Positions 27,583 through 37,975 of a DNA stretch of 64,000 nt are shown here, piece by piece (the stretch's first letter is position 1; every line of letters begins with the position of its first letter). The notes below the pieces were generated by a model, which saw only the letters and a program-made list of their open reading frames with translations, had not been told where the DNA came from and did no database searches. A program made the translations under genes and the position numbers. This stretch comes from Pseudoalteromonas piratica (GTDB taxonomy: Bacteria > Pseudomonadota > Gammaproteobacteria > Enterobacterales > Alteromonadaceae). Location: the NCBI RefSeq assembly GCF_000788395.1, contig NZ_CP009888.1:248001-312000 (forward strand), read 5' to 3'.

Positions 27583-28659
27583 ATGCACAGTGCACAGCGG
27601 CTGCCCGCCGAAGTTCAATATGCAGATGAACTTAACCACCTCGCAGAAAATGACACCTATAAAAAACCTCAAGGTTGGAAACTCAGCCCACAAGCGGTCA
27701 AAACCTTTATTTTGGGTTCAAATAAAGCAATTGGTAATCGATCTATCGCTAAAAAAATTCATGGTAATGACGCCCTAGTTGAGCGGGCCATTGTTACCTT
27801 AGCAGGCCAACGCGGATTGTTGCTCGTTGGCGAACCAGGTACTGCTAAATCACTGCTGTCGGAACTTCTTGCTGCGGCAATTAGTGGCAATAGTACTGAT
27901 ACGATTCAAGGCAGTGCTGGCATAGTTGAAGAGAATATTCGTTATAGCTGGAACTATGCATTACTGTTAAAAGAAGGCCCCGTTTTAGATTCATTGGTCC
28001 CAGGGCCTTTATATCGCGCGATGAAACATGGTCGCATAATGCGATTTGAAGAAATAACCCGGTGCCCTACCGAGATTCAAGATAACTTGATCCCTATTTT
28101 ATCTGACCGCATTTTACAAATTCCCGAATTAAAACAAGATGAAGACAAGTTTTTATTATCACAAAAAGGCTTTAATTTAATCGCGACAGCCAACTTAAAT
28201 GACCGTGGTATTAATGAAATGTCTTCGGCTTTAAAGCGTCGCTTCAATTTTGAAACCATGCAACCGCTTAAAAATATTCAACAACAAGCGAAGCTAATCG
28301 CAACTCAGGCCAACCAGCAACTGGCATCGGCTGAAATTGAAATTAGCGCCAGCGATGATATTTGCCAATTGCTTGCGACTGCGATAACAGATATGCGAAC
28401 GGGTCATGTTGAAGGCTTGTCAATTTCGCCGCTGACAAATGTATTATCAACTGCTGAAGCGATTAGTGTACTTTATAGTGCAGCACTTGAGAGCCATTAC
28501 TTTGGCGAACAAACAATCCGCCCTAAATACATAGCCAATTATTTAATTGGCGCTGTCTGCAAAGACAACAATGACGATATCAAACGGTTTGACGATTATA
28601 AAAATGCCATAAAGCGAAAACGTAATGACCTACCTTTATGGCAAGATTTTATCGGCTAA
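27583..28659 (+). CDS. MoxR-family AAA+ ATPase (YehL-like)
   Basis: A 358-residue ATPase. Walker A is GEPGTAKS (83-90), Walker B is RIMRFEEI (151-158), sensor 1 is ATANLND and the arginine finger region is ALKRRFNFE. MoxR ATPases usually act as chaperones or activators together with a VWA-domain partner, and one is encoded two genes downstream. The next gene starts 3 bp after its stop, so the unit is an operon of five tightly packed genes. Confidence 0.9.
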   Translation: MHSAQRLPAEVQYADELNHLAENDTYKKPQGWKLSPQAVKTFILGSNKAIGNRSIAKKIHGNDALVERAIVTLAGQRGLLLVGEPGTAKSLLSELLAAAISGNSTDTIQGSAGIVEENIRYSWNYALLLKEGPVLDSLVPGPLYRAMKHGRIMRFEEITRCPTEIQDNLIPILSDRILQIPELKQDEDKFLLSQKGFNLIATANLNDRGINEMSSALKRRFNFETMQPLKNIQQQAKLIATQANQQLASAEIEISASDDICQLLATAITDMRTGHVEGLSISPLTNVLSTAEAISVLYSAALESHYFGEQTIRPKYIANYLIGAVCKDNNDDIKRFDDYKNAIKRKRNDLPLWQDFIG

Positions 28660-28662
28660 ACT

Positions 28663-31047
28663 ATGGAGTTACCGCCGCTACCCAAAGAGCAAAAAGCGAT
28701 ATTAGAAAATCTATATCGAAACGAAAACTTGCTCTTTGTGCCGATCCGTCACCATAGCCCACAGTGTGCGATGCAGCTCAAACACGCGATTGCCGACTTT
28801 CGCCCCGATGTACTGCTCATAGAAGGCCCTTCGGAAGCGAATCATTTAATAAATGCCTTAGTTGATGAACAGACAAAACCACCAATAGCATTGTACATTT
28901 ATAGTGAACATAGCGCTTCGCAAAGACTTGAACAACCTAGCTTACGCCATCGCTGCTACGCCCCCTTCGTCGATTTTTCGCCGGAGTGGCAAGCACTAAA
29001 AATGGCACGACAACTCGGTATTGCAGCTCAGTTTATTGATTTACCCTATGCACAACAACTGCATTTCTGCGATAGACAAAATCAACTGGATAAAGAAACA
29101 AGCATGCAACACGACGCATCGCTTGCAACCGCAGACGCAATGGAACGCCTAGTACAACAAAGTGAGTGCCGTGACTTTAACCAGTGGTGGGACCGTTACT
29201 TTGAAAGCGCTTATATAGAGCCAAATTGGCAAAGCTATTTTATGCAGCTCCATATGCTGTGTATATTAGTTCGCAATAGCGCGACAGTGACGAGTCAATG
29301 CATTGCGCGTGAACAGTTTATGGCGGCGAAGATCAACTCTTATCTCGAACAAGGTAAACGCTGCTTAGTGGTGTGTGGCGGCTTTCATTGCAGTGGCATA
29401 AACCAGTTACTATTAAACCCAGAAGACATTATAAGCGAAACGAACTCTGTAAATAACAACTCTCACGCACACCTTATCTCCTATTCGCTTAATCGTCTTG
29501 ACCAACTTAACTTATATCAAGCTGGCATGCCGAACGTCGGTTATTATCAAAAGTTTTGGCAAATTGCGAGCCAAAAAAGTCACGCTCAATCAGCTCAGCA
29601 AGCAACGTTAACGCAGATGATGGCACAAGCTGTGAATCAATTTCAAAAGCGTTCGACGGTCAGTACCGCCGACGCAATTGAGGCTGTTGCGATGGCAAAT
29701 CGCCTTGCAGCACTACGTGGTCAACACGTTGGTAGAGTTGAAGTAAAAGATGCCATCGTTTCTTGCTTAATTAAAGAACCTAAGGAAAACCCTGAAAGCG
29801 TATTTGAGCAGCAACTCGTCGAATTGTTTTCGGGTAATAAGAAGGGGTCAATCCCCAGTAATTTACCGATTGCGCCACTGGTGTCGGATTTTAAAGCACA
29901 GTGTCAACACTACAAACTTCCCATAACTGGCGCGCAAATTGAAAAAACGCTGGATATTTATAAAAGCGAGCGCCATAGAGAAATTTCGCAATTGCTACAC
30001 AAGCTGCGCTTTTTAAACATTCCTTATGGTCAATTTATTGCAGGCCCTCAATTTGTCAGCGGCCACGATTTATATCGCGTGCGAGAAATATGGCATATCA
30101 AGTGGTCACCTGATACCCACGCAAATTTGATTGAATGTTGCCATTACGGCGATAGCTTACATGATGCTGCGTTCAGTGCGGTACAGCATCAGTTACACGG
30201 TCTTAATCGCGACGGCCATGTGAACTTACTGATAAGCGCGCTATGTATGGGCCTACACCAAACGATAACGCCAATTATTGAACGAGTGGAAAGCTGGCTC
30301 AACAACACTCATAATATCGCTGAACTATGCACTAGTTTACGGTTCCTCAATCGTGCCTATCGCTGCTATCGCTTGCTATCTCCGAATCACGAAAATTCGA
30401 TAAAAAACCTGTTATATGTCAATATCGAACGCCTATTAAACAAACTTTCATGGTCATTTATGTTACCAGAGGAGCTTATCGATAGCTTAATGGAGGCACT
30501 AAAAACCATCAATAGCTTGTCACAGCAAAATACATTGAATACAGAACAAGAAAAATTATTTTGCGATACACTCGATAGCCTATCCGAGCAATTACATATA
30601 AGCAAAATAGCAGGACTAGCCACCGGCATTTTAACCCTTAATAAAACCTATGATACGAACACCACGAGTGCAAAATTTAGCGCGTGCTTTGCCAATATCA
30701 ATCTTGAATTAGCACAACCAGGGTTATTTGTTGCAGGCTTTTTATCAATCGCACGCGCGCAATTAATACAATCATCGCAACTCATTTCTTTATTAGAGAA
30801 ACTGTTTATGTCGTGGAGCGAAGATGAATTTATTGTCGGATTACCTTATTTACGACATGCATTTTGTGAATTGACACCAAGAGAAATAAAGCAACTGGCA
30901 AACACCGTTAACAATAAGCACGCACCTATTATTGAAAGCCCAAGCAATAGCGTTAGTACAACAGAGTTAACTTATGCCCGGCAATTAAAACAAGACGTGT
31001 CTATTGCTTTTGATGCATGGCAACTAGGATTTAACAACAATGAATGA
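28663..31047 (+). CDS. DUF5682 family protein (YehM-like)
   Basis: A 794-residue protein. Its N-terminus (FVPIRHHSPQCA followed by DVLLIEGPSEA) has the RHHS and EGP motifs of DUF5682, reminiscent of the ChaN/EreA/TraB-like fold in which paired histidines and glutamates make an active or metal site. A further conserved element is CLVVCGGFHCSG around 235-247. The C-terminal half is helical. It lies 3 bp after the MoxR gene and overlaps the VWA gene by 8 bp. In E. coli the equivalent is yehM. No reaction has been established. Confidence 0.85.
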   Translation: MELPPLPKEQKAILENLYRNENLLFVPIRHHSPQCAMQLKHAIADFRPDVLLIEGPSEANHLINALVDEQTKPPIALYIYSEHSASQRLEQPSLRHRCYAPFVDFSPEWQALKMARQLGIAAQFIDLPYAQQLHFCDRQNQLDKETSMQHDASLATADAMERLVQQSECRDFNQWWDRYFESAYIEPNWQSYFMQLHMLCILVRNSATVTSQCIAREQFMAAKINSYLEQGKRCLVVCGGFHCSGINQLLLNPEDIISETNSVNNNSHAHLISYSLNRLDQLNLYQAGMPNVGYYQKFWQIASQKSHAQSAQQATLTQMMAQAVNQFQKRSTVSTADAIEAVAMANRLAALRGQHVGRVEVKDAIVSCLIKEPKENPESVFEQQLVELFSGNKKGSIPSNLPIAPLVSDFKAQCQHYKLPITGAQIEKTLDIYKSERHREISQLLHKLRFLNIPYGQFIAGPQFVSGHDLYRVREIWHIKWSPDTHANLIECCHYGDSLHDAAFSAVQHQLHGLNRDGHVNLLISALCMGLHQTITPIIERVESWLNNTHNIAELCTSLRFLNRAYRCYRLLSPNHENSIKNLLYVNIERLLNKLSWSFMLPEELIDSLMEALKTINSLSQQNTLNTEQEKLFCDTLDSLSEQLHISKIAGLATGILTLNKTYDTNTTSAKFSACFANINLELAQPGLFVAGFLSIARAQLIQSSQLISLLEKLFMSWSEDEFIVGLPYLRHAFCELTPREIKQLANTVNNKHAPIIESPSNSVSTTELTYARQLKQDVSIAFDAWQLGFNNNE

Positions 31048-32191
31048 AGCTGCGCGCCGATGGCGATTAATACTCGGCCCAGATGCCAACAACCTAAGCT
31101 CGGGCCAACAAGGTAACCCTTTGTCCAAAAGCGATTTATCCGACCCGGATATGGCGCGCGACGAAGCGCTTGATTTTCTTTATCGCAGAGAATATGAAAC
31201 ACGCCAACGTGCCACTGCACAAGATAATATTGAGCGACAAGCAAATACTCAGCGAGAATCACTCACCGCAGCGAGTTGGTTAAAACAAGTTAGACGGATA
31301 TTCCCCAAAACTGTGGTCAATGAGCTACAAAAACAAGCCATTGATCGTTACCAACTTACTCAGTTGATTAACGACCCTGAGGTACTATCAAAAGCGACAC
31401 CTAATATTGACTTGGTTGAAACGCTACTCACATTTAAAAACCATTTATCACCAGAATTAACAGCACAGGTTAAACAGATTATAAATCACGTTGCCAATCA
31501 AATTGCCGAGCGGTTTTCACAAGAAATCCAATCTCACTTTGCGCCGAAACGCCTTCGCTCACAACACGGTGGGCGCGCTCAACTTAATAATCTCGATTGG
31601 GCAACGAGTATTCGCCGCAATTTAAAGAATTATCAACCAGAGTATGACAGCTTAATCCTGCAACAACTTGCCTTTTATAAACGCAGTGAACAACAGTTAC
31701 CTTGGTATCTCTATATTCTGGTCGATCAAAGTGGCTCGATGGCGCGTTCAATTATTCAATCCGCAGTTATGGCGTCTATTTTTTGCCAAGTGCCAAGTTT
31801 ACGCACTCAATTGTATTTTTTTGATACAGAAGTGGTAGATATGAGTGAGGTTGCAAGTAATCCAGTCGATACGCTTTTGTCCTGCCAACTCGGTGGTGGC
31901 ACCGATATTGCCAATGCCGTTGAATTTACAGCGGCTCGTATCATGCAGCCACAGCGCAGTAGCGTGATCATCGTCAGTGACTTTGAAGAATATGGCTCGA
32001 TAGCTAATTTAAAATACCAAATAAGCAAGTTGATTGAAGAACAAGTGACCCTCATCGGGATTACAGCGCTCGATAACGAATGCATTCCCTACTTTGACGA
32101 AAATATTGTCGACATGCTGACGAGCTCAGGCATGCCGATCGGCGCAATGACACCTGATCAACTTGCTGGTTGGCTTGCGGAGAATATTTAG
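31040..32191 (+). CDS. VWA domain protein (YehP/CoxE-like)
   Basis: A 383-residue protein. The metal-ion-dependent adhesion site is complete: DQSGSM (229-234), the threonine of GGGTDI, and the aspartate of VSDFEE. The N-terminal half is helical with a conserved RSQHGGRAQLNNLDW stretch. VWA proteins of this class bind targets presented by MoxR partners. It starts 8 bp inside the DUF5682 gene. Confidence 0.88.
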   Translation: MNEAARRWRLILGPDANNLSSGQQGNPLSKSDLSDPDMARDEALDFLYRREYETRQRATAQDNIERQANTQRESLTAASWLKQVRRIFPKTVVNELQKQAIDRYQLTQLINDPEVLSKATPNIDLVETLLTFKNHLSPELTAQVKQIINHVANQIAERFSQEIQSHFAPKRLRSQHGGRAQLNNLDWATSIRRNLKNYQPEYDSLILQQLAFYKRSEQQLPWYLYILVDQSGSMARSIIQSAVMASIFCQVPSLRTQLYFFDTEVVDMSEVASNPVDTLLSCQLGGGTDIANAVEFTAARIMQPQRSSVIIVSDFEEYGSIANLKYQISKLIEEQVTLIGITALDNECIPYFDENIVDMLTSSGMPIGAMTPDQLAGWLAENI

Positions 32192-33864
32192 TGGAATTAA
32201 TCTCTTGGTTGGCTGATATTAATGAACAATACCTGACAGGCTGGGCCAATAAAGGTCTAGTGAGACGCGGTAAAAAGCAACTCGAAAAAGAGTCAATCAG
32301 TGATTGGCAACTCACCATACATGCCGCAAGTGCCAATATTAATAATTATCAACAGACCATAGATGGCATTGGCTTTGAGTTTGCTAAGTGCAACTGCGCG
32401 GCGGCAGGCCCCTGCTTTCACTTAACTTGCTTTCTACTTGGTTTGCAAAAAAAAGTTGCTAATCGAGCATCTGTTGAATCGCAAATAACGGAACCAACAA
32501 CCGAACCAAAAACCGAAATTAGTGACAAAGCAATGAGGACAGTTGCCCCATCACCTAGTTGGCAAATTTCCTGTGCCAAGCAAAGAGCCAAGCTACTCGG
32601 GCAAACCAATATCAAAAAAGCAGCATTATGGTTACAGCAAGGTGTAACCGTTTACCAACATGTGAAGTCAAACGGTTTACTCACCGAGATATATTTGGAA
32701 CAGGTAATTACAGTTTTTATTCCGAAAACTGGCGGCGTCGCAATTTCAAGCTGTTCCTGTAAAAAAGAGCGCTGCGCGCACCGCGCTGTTGCCGTACTAC
32801 ACGCCTTACCTGAGTCCAGTAAACAGAGCGTATTCAGTCAATCCTTAGCATTATCAGACTATGCGACACAATGCATTAACGCCCTGTCTCAATGGCTACA
32901 ATCATTACTGCTACATGGTCGCGTTGGCACCACGCAATTCTCATTGGAACAAGGCCAAGCACTCGTGACAGAGCTAACGCAAGCTGATTTACCTCGACTT
33001 GCTAAGCTACTCAGCATACTCTGCGTTAACCTTAAGCAAGACGTTGAGCGTATGTCACAAAGCTCCCCCTCTTTGTTTAGTGATAAACTTGCCGAGATAT
33101 GGGCGATTATTTCGGCATTATCGCCACCTTCTGTTGATTTGCCTCTGCCATTATTAACTGGTGAGCATCGCAAGCGCTACGCCATTGTTCAAGATATTGA
33201 TGTGTTTTCTTTCGGCATTGAATGTTGGCGCTCACTTACTGGACACCGAGGATTTACCTTACATATGTATTGCCCAACCCTAGGTCGTTTTTTAAGCTTT
33301 TCACAAAGCCGCAGTCGTTCAACCGACCCAAATTGGGACACGATAGAAGCACTTAAGCAAGCTAAATTAGGCGACTACGATTTACCTTCTTTGGTTGCGA
33401 CAAAGTTTCGTATCAGTAAAGGCTGGGTAAGCCCAGATGGTCGTGTTTCAAGTCAAACTGGGACCACAGTATTAACACCATCATCGCAATATTGGGCTGA
33501 CTTTTACACACTTGCTAAAACCAAACAGCAAATACTGTCGGGGTACGCAGAACAACTTAAACAAAATCCGTTTGCACAGAAAACACAACAATTAATCGCA
33601 ATTCGCACTATAGAACCGCTCATTTTTAATCGTTTTAAGCAGACCTGGCAAGGCATCTGTTACGACGTTGATGACAATAAAATAAACATTGAAATAGTGA
33701 CCACATCACAAGCGGATCAATTTGTAAGACATATAAATAGTACAAACATGATTCGCTTAGTCTATGGCTATTGGTTTTTTAATAGCGAGCAACAACTCAC
33801 CTTATCGCCCTTACTCGCATGGGAACTCAATTCATTAAAACCGATTGCGAAGGGTTACGCATGA
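32191..33864 (+). CDS. SWIM zinc-finger protein (YehQ-like)
   Basis: I place the start at GTG 32191, which shares one base with the VWA stop and has CGGAG 8 bp upstream; a TTG at 32170 is the only earlier option. The 557-residue product has two SWIM-type motifs: CNCAAAGPCFH (CxCx5CxH) near the N-terminus and CSCKKERCAH (CxCx4CxH) at about 190. SWIM fingers bind DNA or proteins. The remainder has no recognised domain. It is the fourth gene of the MoxR-VWA operon. Confidence 0.83.
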   Translation: MELISWLADINEQYLTGWANKGLVRRGKKQLEKESISDWQLTIHAASANINNYQQTIDGIGFEFAKCNCAAAGPCFHLTCFLLGLQKKVANRASVESQITEPTTEPKTEISDKAMRTVAPSPSWQISCAKQRAKLLGQTNIKKAALWLQQGVTVYQHVKSNGLLTEIYLEQVITVFIPKTGGVAISSCSCKKERCAHRAVAVLHALPESSKQSVFSQSLALSDYATQCINALSQWLQSLLLHGRVGTTQFSLEQGQALVTELTQADLPRLAKLLSILCVNLKQDVERMSQSSPSLFSDKLAEIWAIISALSPPSVDLPLPLLTGEHRKRYAIVQDIDVFSFGIECWRSLTGHRGFTLHMYCPTLGRFLSFSQSRSRSTDPNWDTIEALKQAKLGDYDLPSLVATKFRISKGWVSPDGRVSSQTGTTVLTPSSQYWADFYTLAKTKQQILSGYAEQLKQNPFAQKTQQLIAIRTIEPLIFNRFKQTWQGICYDVDDNKINIEIVTTSQADQFVRHINSTNMIRLVYGYWFFNSEQQLTLSPLLAWELNSLKPIAKGYA

Positions 33865-34145
33865 ACAATAATTTAAACCTGTTTTTCGAAACCGCAAACG
33901 AAATAATCTCTGCTTTATTCGAGTCGGGGATCAGTTCAATTTCAGATGACACCGTAGAGCAAATTAGAAGCTGGGCTAATTTGGCAACGGATCTCGGCTT
34001 TAACGAAGAAGCAAATGCAGTTTTAAGCTTAATGAATGACTTTCCACACTCAGAAAAAGTACCGATACTGTTAACTCTAAACACCCGTATTCATATTCTG
34101 AAAGAGTACCATTTAGTAAATACTAATTTGAGCCTAAAAGGTTAA
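33861..34145 (+). CDS. Small helical protein closing the MoxR-VWA operon
   Basis: A 94-residue protein. The start at ATG 33861 overlaps the previous stop by 4 bp (ATGA), with AAGGG upstream, so it is translated with the operon. It is all helix (NLFFETANEIISALFESGIS; IRSWANLATDLGFNEEANAV) with no recognised family. Its tight coupling suggests a subunit or adaptor of the complex. Confidence 0.72.
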   Translation: MNNNLNLFFETANEIISALFESGISSISDDTVEQIRSWANLATDLGFNEEANAVLSLMNDFPHSEKVPILLTLNTRIHILKEYHLVNTNLSLKG

Positions 34146-34325
34146 CTTAAATTAAGAGGGAGCCAGTTGAAACTTATCTGAAAGCGGCCGTTTACAGAAT
34201 TAGGGTAAACAGACAAAATTTTTTAGTTACTTAGAGAGGCTGGCAAGATGACTTTTAAAATTAGCGTCAGCATTGTTTCATCTACTAAATTATAACTCGT
34301 AACTGCCATCGCCACATTAAGCTCA

Positions 34326-34755
34326 TCAATCACGAAATACTATTTTCACCTCCTCCTCAGGCGGCTTTAACGTTGTAACTTTATCAGCCGAAGTTAGGTT
34401 AGTTGTATACCATAAATAGCCATAGAAATAGTTTTCTGGTCCTTGCAAATCTTCATTCGCAGGAGTAATTGCACTGATGGCTTTAGCTATATAATCTGAA
34501 GAAAGGATCTGTTCGCCATGCCATTTACATTAACAAGCTTAATTTAACATATCGCGATACGTCCCCACTGAACCTCCATTTCCTAACGGAAGGCCTCTTT
34601 TATCATCTTTCCACCTACCATTAGTGATCGCTAATTTTACGAAAAATTCATTTTTTATAAACTCTTACTTGGACCCAGGTACCACAGCGTTAATCACATT
34701 CATCGCCAAAAGAGGGCCGAAACCACTGTATTGATAGCTTTGAAATGCAGTGGTA
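34326..34755 (-). pseudogene. Remnant of a serine hydrolase (beta-lactamase-related) gene
   Basis: Read on the minus strand, scattered frames give YSGFGPLLAMNVINAVV, then RGLPLGNGGSVGTYRDML, then KWHGEQILSSDYIAKAIS and ENYFYGYLWY, ending at a stop near 34326. That order matches the C-terminal half of class-C beta-lactamase-like serine hydrolases. Stop codons and frame breaks interrupt it, and the catalytic SxxK part is absent. The flanking bases 34146-34325 hold no gene I can support. Confidence 0.55.
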
Positions 34756-34808
34756 ATAGATTTCCTTTGTTCAAAAAAAAATACAGCGAAATAAAAACTC
34801 AAACAAAA

Positions 34809-34840
34809 AGCCCGTAGAACAGTGCTCTACGGGCTTTTTT
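34809..34840 (-). terminator. Rho-independent terminator of groESL
   Basis: AGCCCGTAGA pairs with TCTACGGGCT with A/T tracts on both sides, 29 bp beyond the groEL stop on the minus strand. Confidence 0.85.
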
Positions 34841-34868
34841 GATACCGAATGAAATGGTAATGGGCAGA

Positions 34869-36518
<1,650 letters not shown>

Positions 36519-36565
36519 TTAATTCCTTAAAATTCTGTTAAAACCGATAATTTAGAAACGAAAAA

Positions 36566-36853
36566 TTAACCAACAATACCTAGGATATTGTCTTCACGCA
36601 TGATCAAGTATTCTTGACCGTCGATTTTTTCAGTTTTTTCTACGTAAGAGCCGAAAAGAACTGTGTCACCAGCCTTAACTTCTAGTGCACGCACTTCGCC
36701 GTTCTCTAACACGCGGCCATTGCCCGCTGCAACAACTTCACCACGTGAAGATTTTTCGGCAGCCGAACCTGTAAGTACGATACCGCCTGCTGATTTAGTT
36801 TCTTCTTCAAGACGCTTTACGATAACGCGATCATGTAATGGACGAATGTTCAT
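36566..36853 (-). CDS. groS: Co-chaperonin GroES (Hsp10)
   Basis: A 95-residue co-chaperonin with the classic opening [14 protein letters not shown], the mobile loop ([20 protein letters not shown]) and the ending EDNILGIVG. It caps the GroEL ring. A purine-rich site (CAGGAGAAAA) precedes the ATG. Confidence 0.99.
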   Translation of the reverse strand: MNIRPLHDRVIVKRLEEETKSAGGIVLTGSAAEKSSRGEVVAAGNGRVLENGEVRALEVKAGDTVLFGSYVEKTEKIDGQEYLIMREDNILGIVG

Positions 36854-36929
36854 TATGGTTTTTTCTCCTGATTTAATTTTCTATCTCAGAAATAAGGCCT
36901 AATGGCCAAAAAAGTTAGTTATGCAATTT

Positions 36930-36958
36930 ATGGGGATTAAAAAATAGATCCCAAGGGG
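36930..36958 (-). promoter_or_regulatory. Sigma-32 (RpoH) heat-shock promoter for groESL
   Basis: On the minus strand CCCCTTGGG is followed after 14 bp by CCCCATAAAT, close to the RpoH consensus (CTTGAA, spacer 13-17, CCCCATnT). It lies about 80-105 bp before groS. No CIRCE inverted repeat was seen. Confidence 0.75.
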
Positions 36959-36973
36959 TTGATTGCAAATTTT

Positions 36974-37477
36974 TTAGTCTTTTCGTTCAAACTCACCCTC
37001 TAATGTATTAGATGGCTTATTTGAATGGATATGGGTCTCGCTAAATTGGTCGCGCTCAGGTGTTTGAGTATGCGTGTATGATGAGTAATAAAAACCTCCC
37101 CCTTGCTGCGGATTGGTCATTTTTACTTTCGCTTGCGACATTAAGTTCGCCGCAAGGCGCTTGCGCACAACTGGTGTTAATAACAAAAAGCCGATGACGT
37201 CGGTCATAATTCCGGGGGTTAAAAGCAGCACACCAGCAATAATCACACATAATCCGGCAAAGAGTTCTTCTGCTGGCATTTGCCCTTGCGCCATTTGTAC
37301 TTGTACATTTCTAAGTGCATCAGTGCCTTGTTGTTTAACCAACTTAGCACCCACAAAAGCGGTGATAATAACCAAAGCAATGGTGCTCCACCCTCCAATC
37401 ACTTCGCTTACCTGAATAAGTAGGGCTATTTCAACAATCGGGATAACAATAAAAAGAAAAAATAAGGCTTTAAACAT
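36974..37477 (-). CDS. fxsA: FxsA family inner-membrane protein
   Basis: A 167-residue membrane protein. It opens FKALFFLFIVIPIVEIALLI, followed by a VIITAFVGAKLVKQQG helix and the diagnostic VLLLTPGIMTDVIGFLLL segment, then a basic hydrophilic tail. In E. coli FxsA overproduction relieves phage T7 exclusion by F plasmid. It lies directly upstream of groESL as in many gammaproteobacteria. Confidence 0.9.
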   Translation of the reverse strand: MFKALFFLFIVIPIVEIALLIQVSEVIGGWSTIALVIITAFVGAKLVKQQGTDALRNVQVQMAQGQMPAEELFAGLCVIIAGVLLLTPGIMTDVIGFLLLTPVVRKRLAANLMSQAKVKMTNPQQGGGFYYSSYTHTQTPERDQFSETHIHSNKPSNTLEGEFERKD

Positions 37478-37657
37478 AGCGCTTCCTTAAAAAGAGATGA
37501 AATCTATATTGGGGTTATCTGGTCTTAATTCAAGCTTAGGCGTGGTGTGGGACAAAATTTCTCCTTTAGTACCATCGCCTAATCACCCTGTTTTAATGAT
37601 CATTCATGATTATTCATGTATAAAATGTGAGACTTAGATGTTTTCTGAAGGTTCAGT

Positions 37658-37975
37658 ATGGCAAATTATCAATTAGTGTTAACAACGTGTGCACATAAAG
37701 AAGATGCACATATCATTGCAAAAACACTATTAGAGAAGAAACTTGCTGCCTGTGTAAATGTCTTACCGCACATTGAATCTTTTTATATGTGGCAAGGTAA
37801 AATGGCACGGGATACGGAAATTAAACTGTTTATAAAAACCCAAGCGGCTAAAACCCACGTATTAATCGACACATTAAAACAGATCCACCCGTATGATGTG
37901 CCAGAAATTCAAGTGATTAACATCACTGATGGCAATGAAGAATATTTTAGTTGGATAGATGAGGTACTCGCGTAA
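37658..37975 (+). CDS. cutA: Divalent-cation tolerance protein CutA
   Basis: A 105-residue trimer-forming protein with the family pattern: LVLTTCAHKEDAHIIAKTLLEKKLAACVNV, the central SFYMWQGKM, and the ending PEIQVINITDGNEEYFSWI. Its stop shares a base with the dsbD start (TAATG), so the two are translationally coupled, the common cutA-dsbD arrangement. Confidence 0.95.
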   Translation: MANYQLVLTTCAHKEDAHIIAKTLLEKKLAACVNVLPHIESFYMWQGKMARDTEIKLFIKTQAAKTHVLIDTLKQIHPYDVPEIQVINITDGNEEYFSWIDEVLA

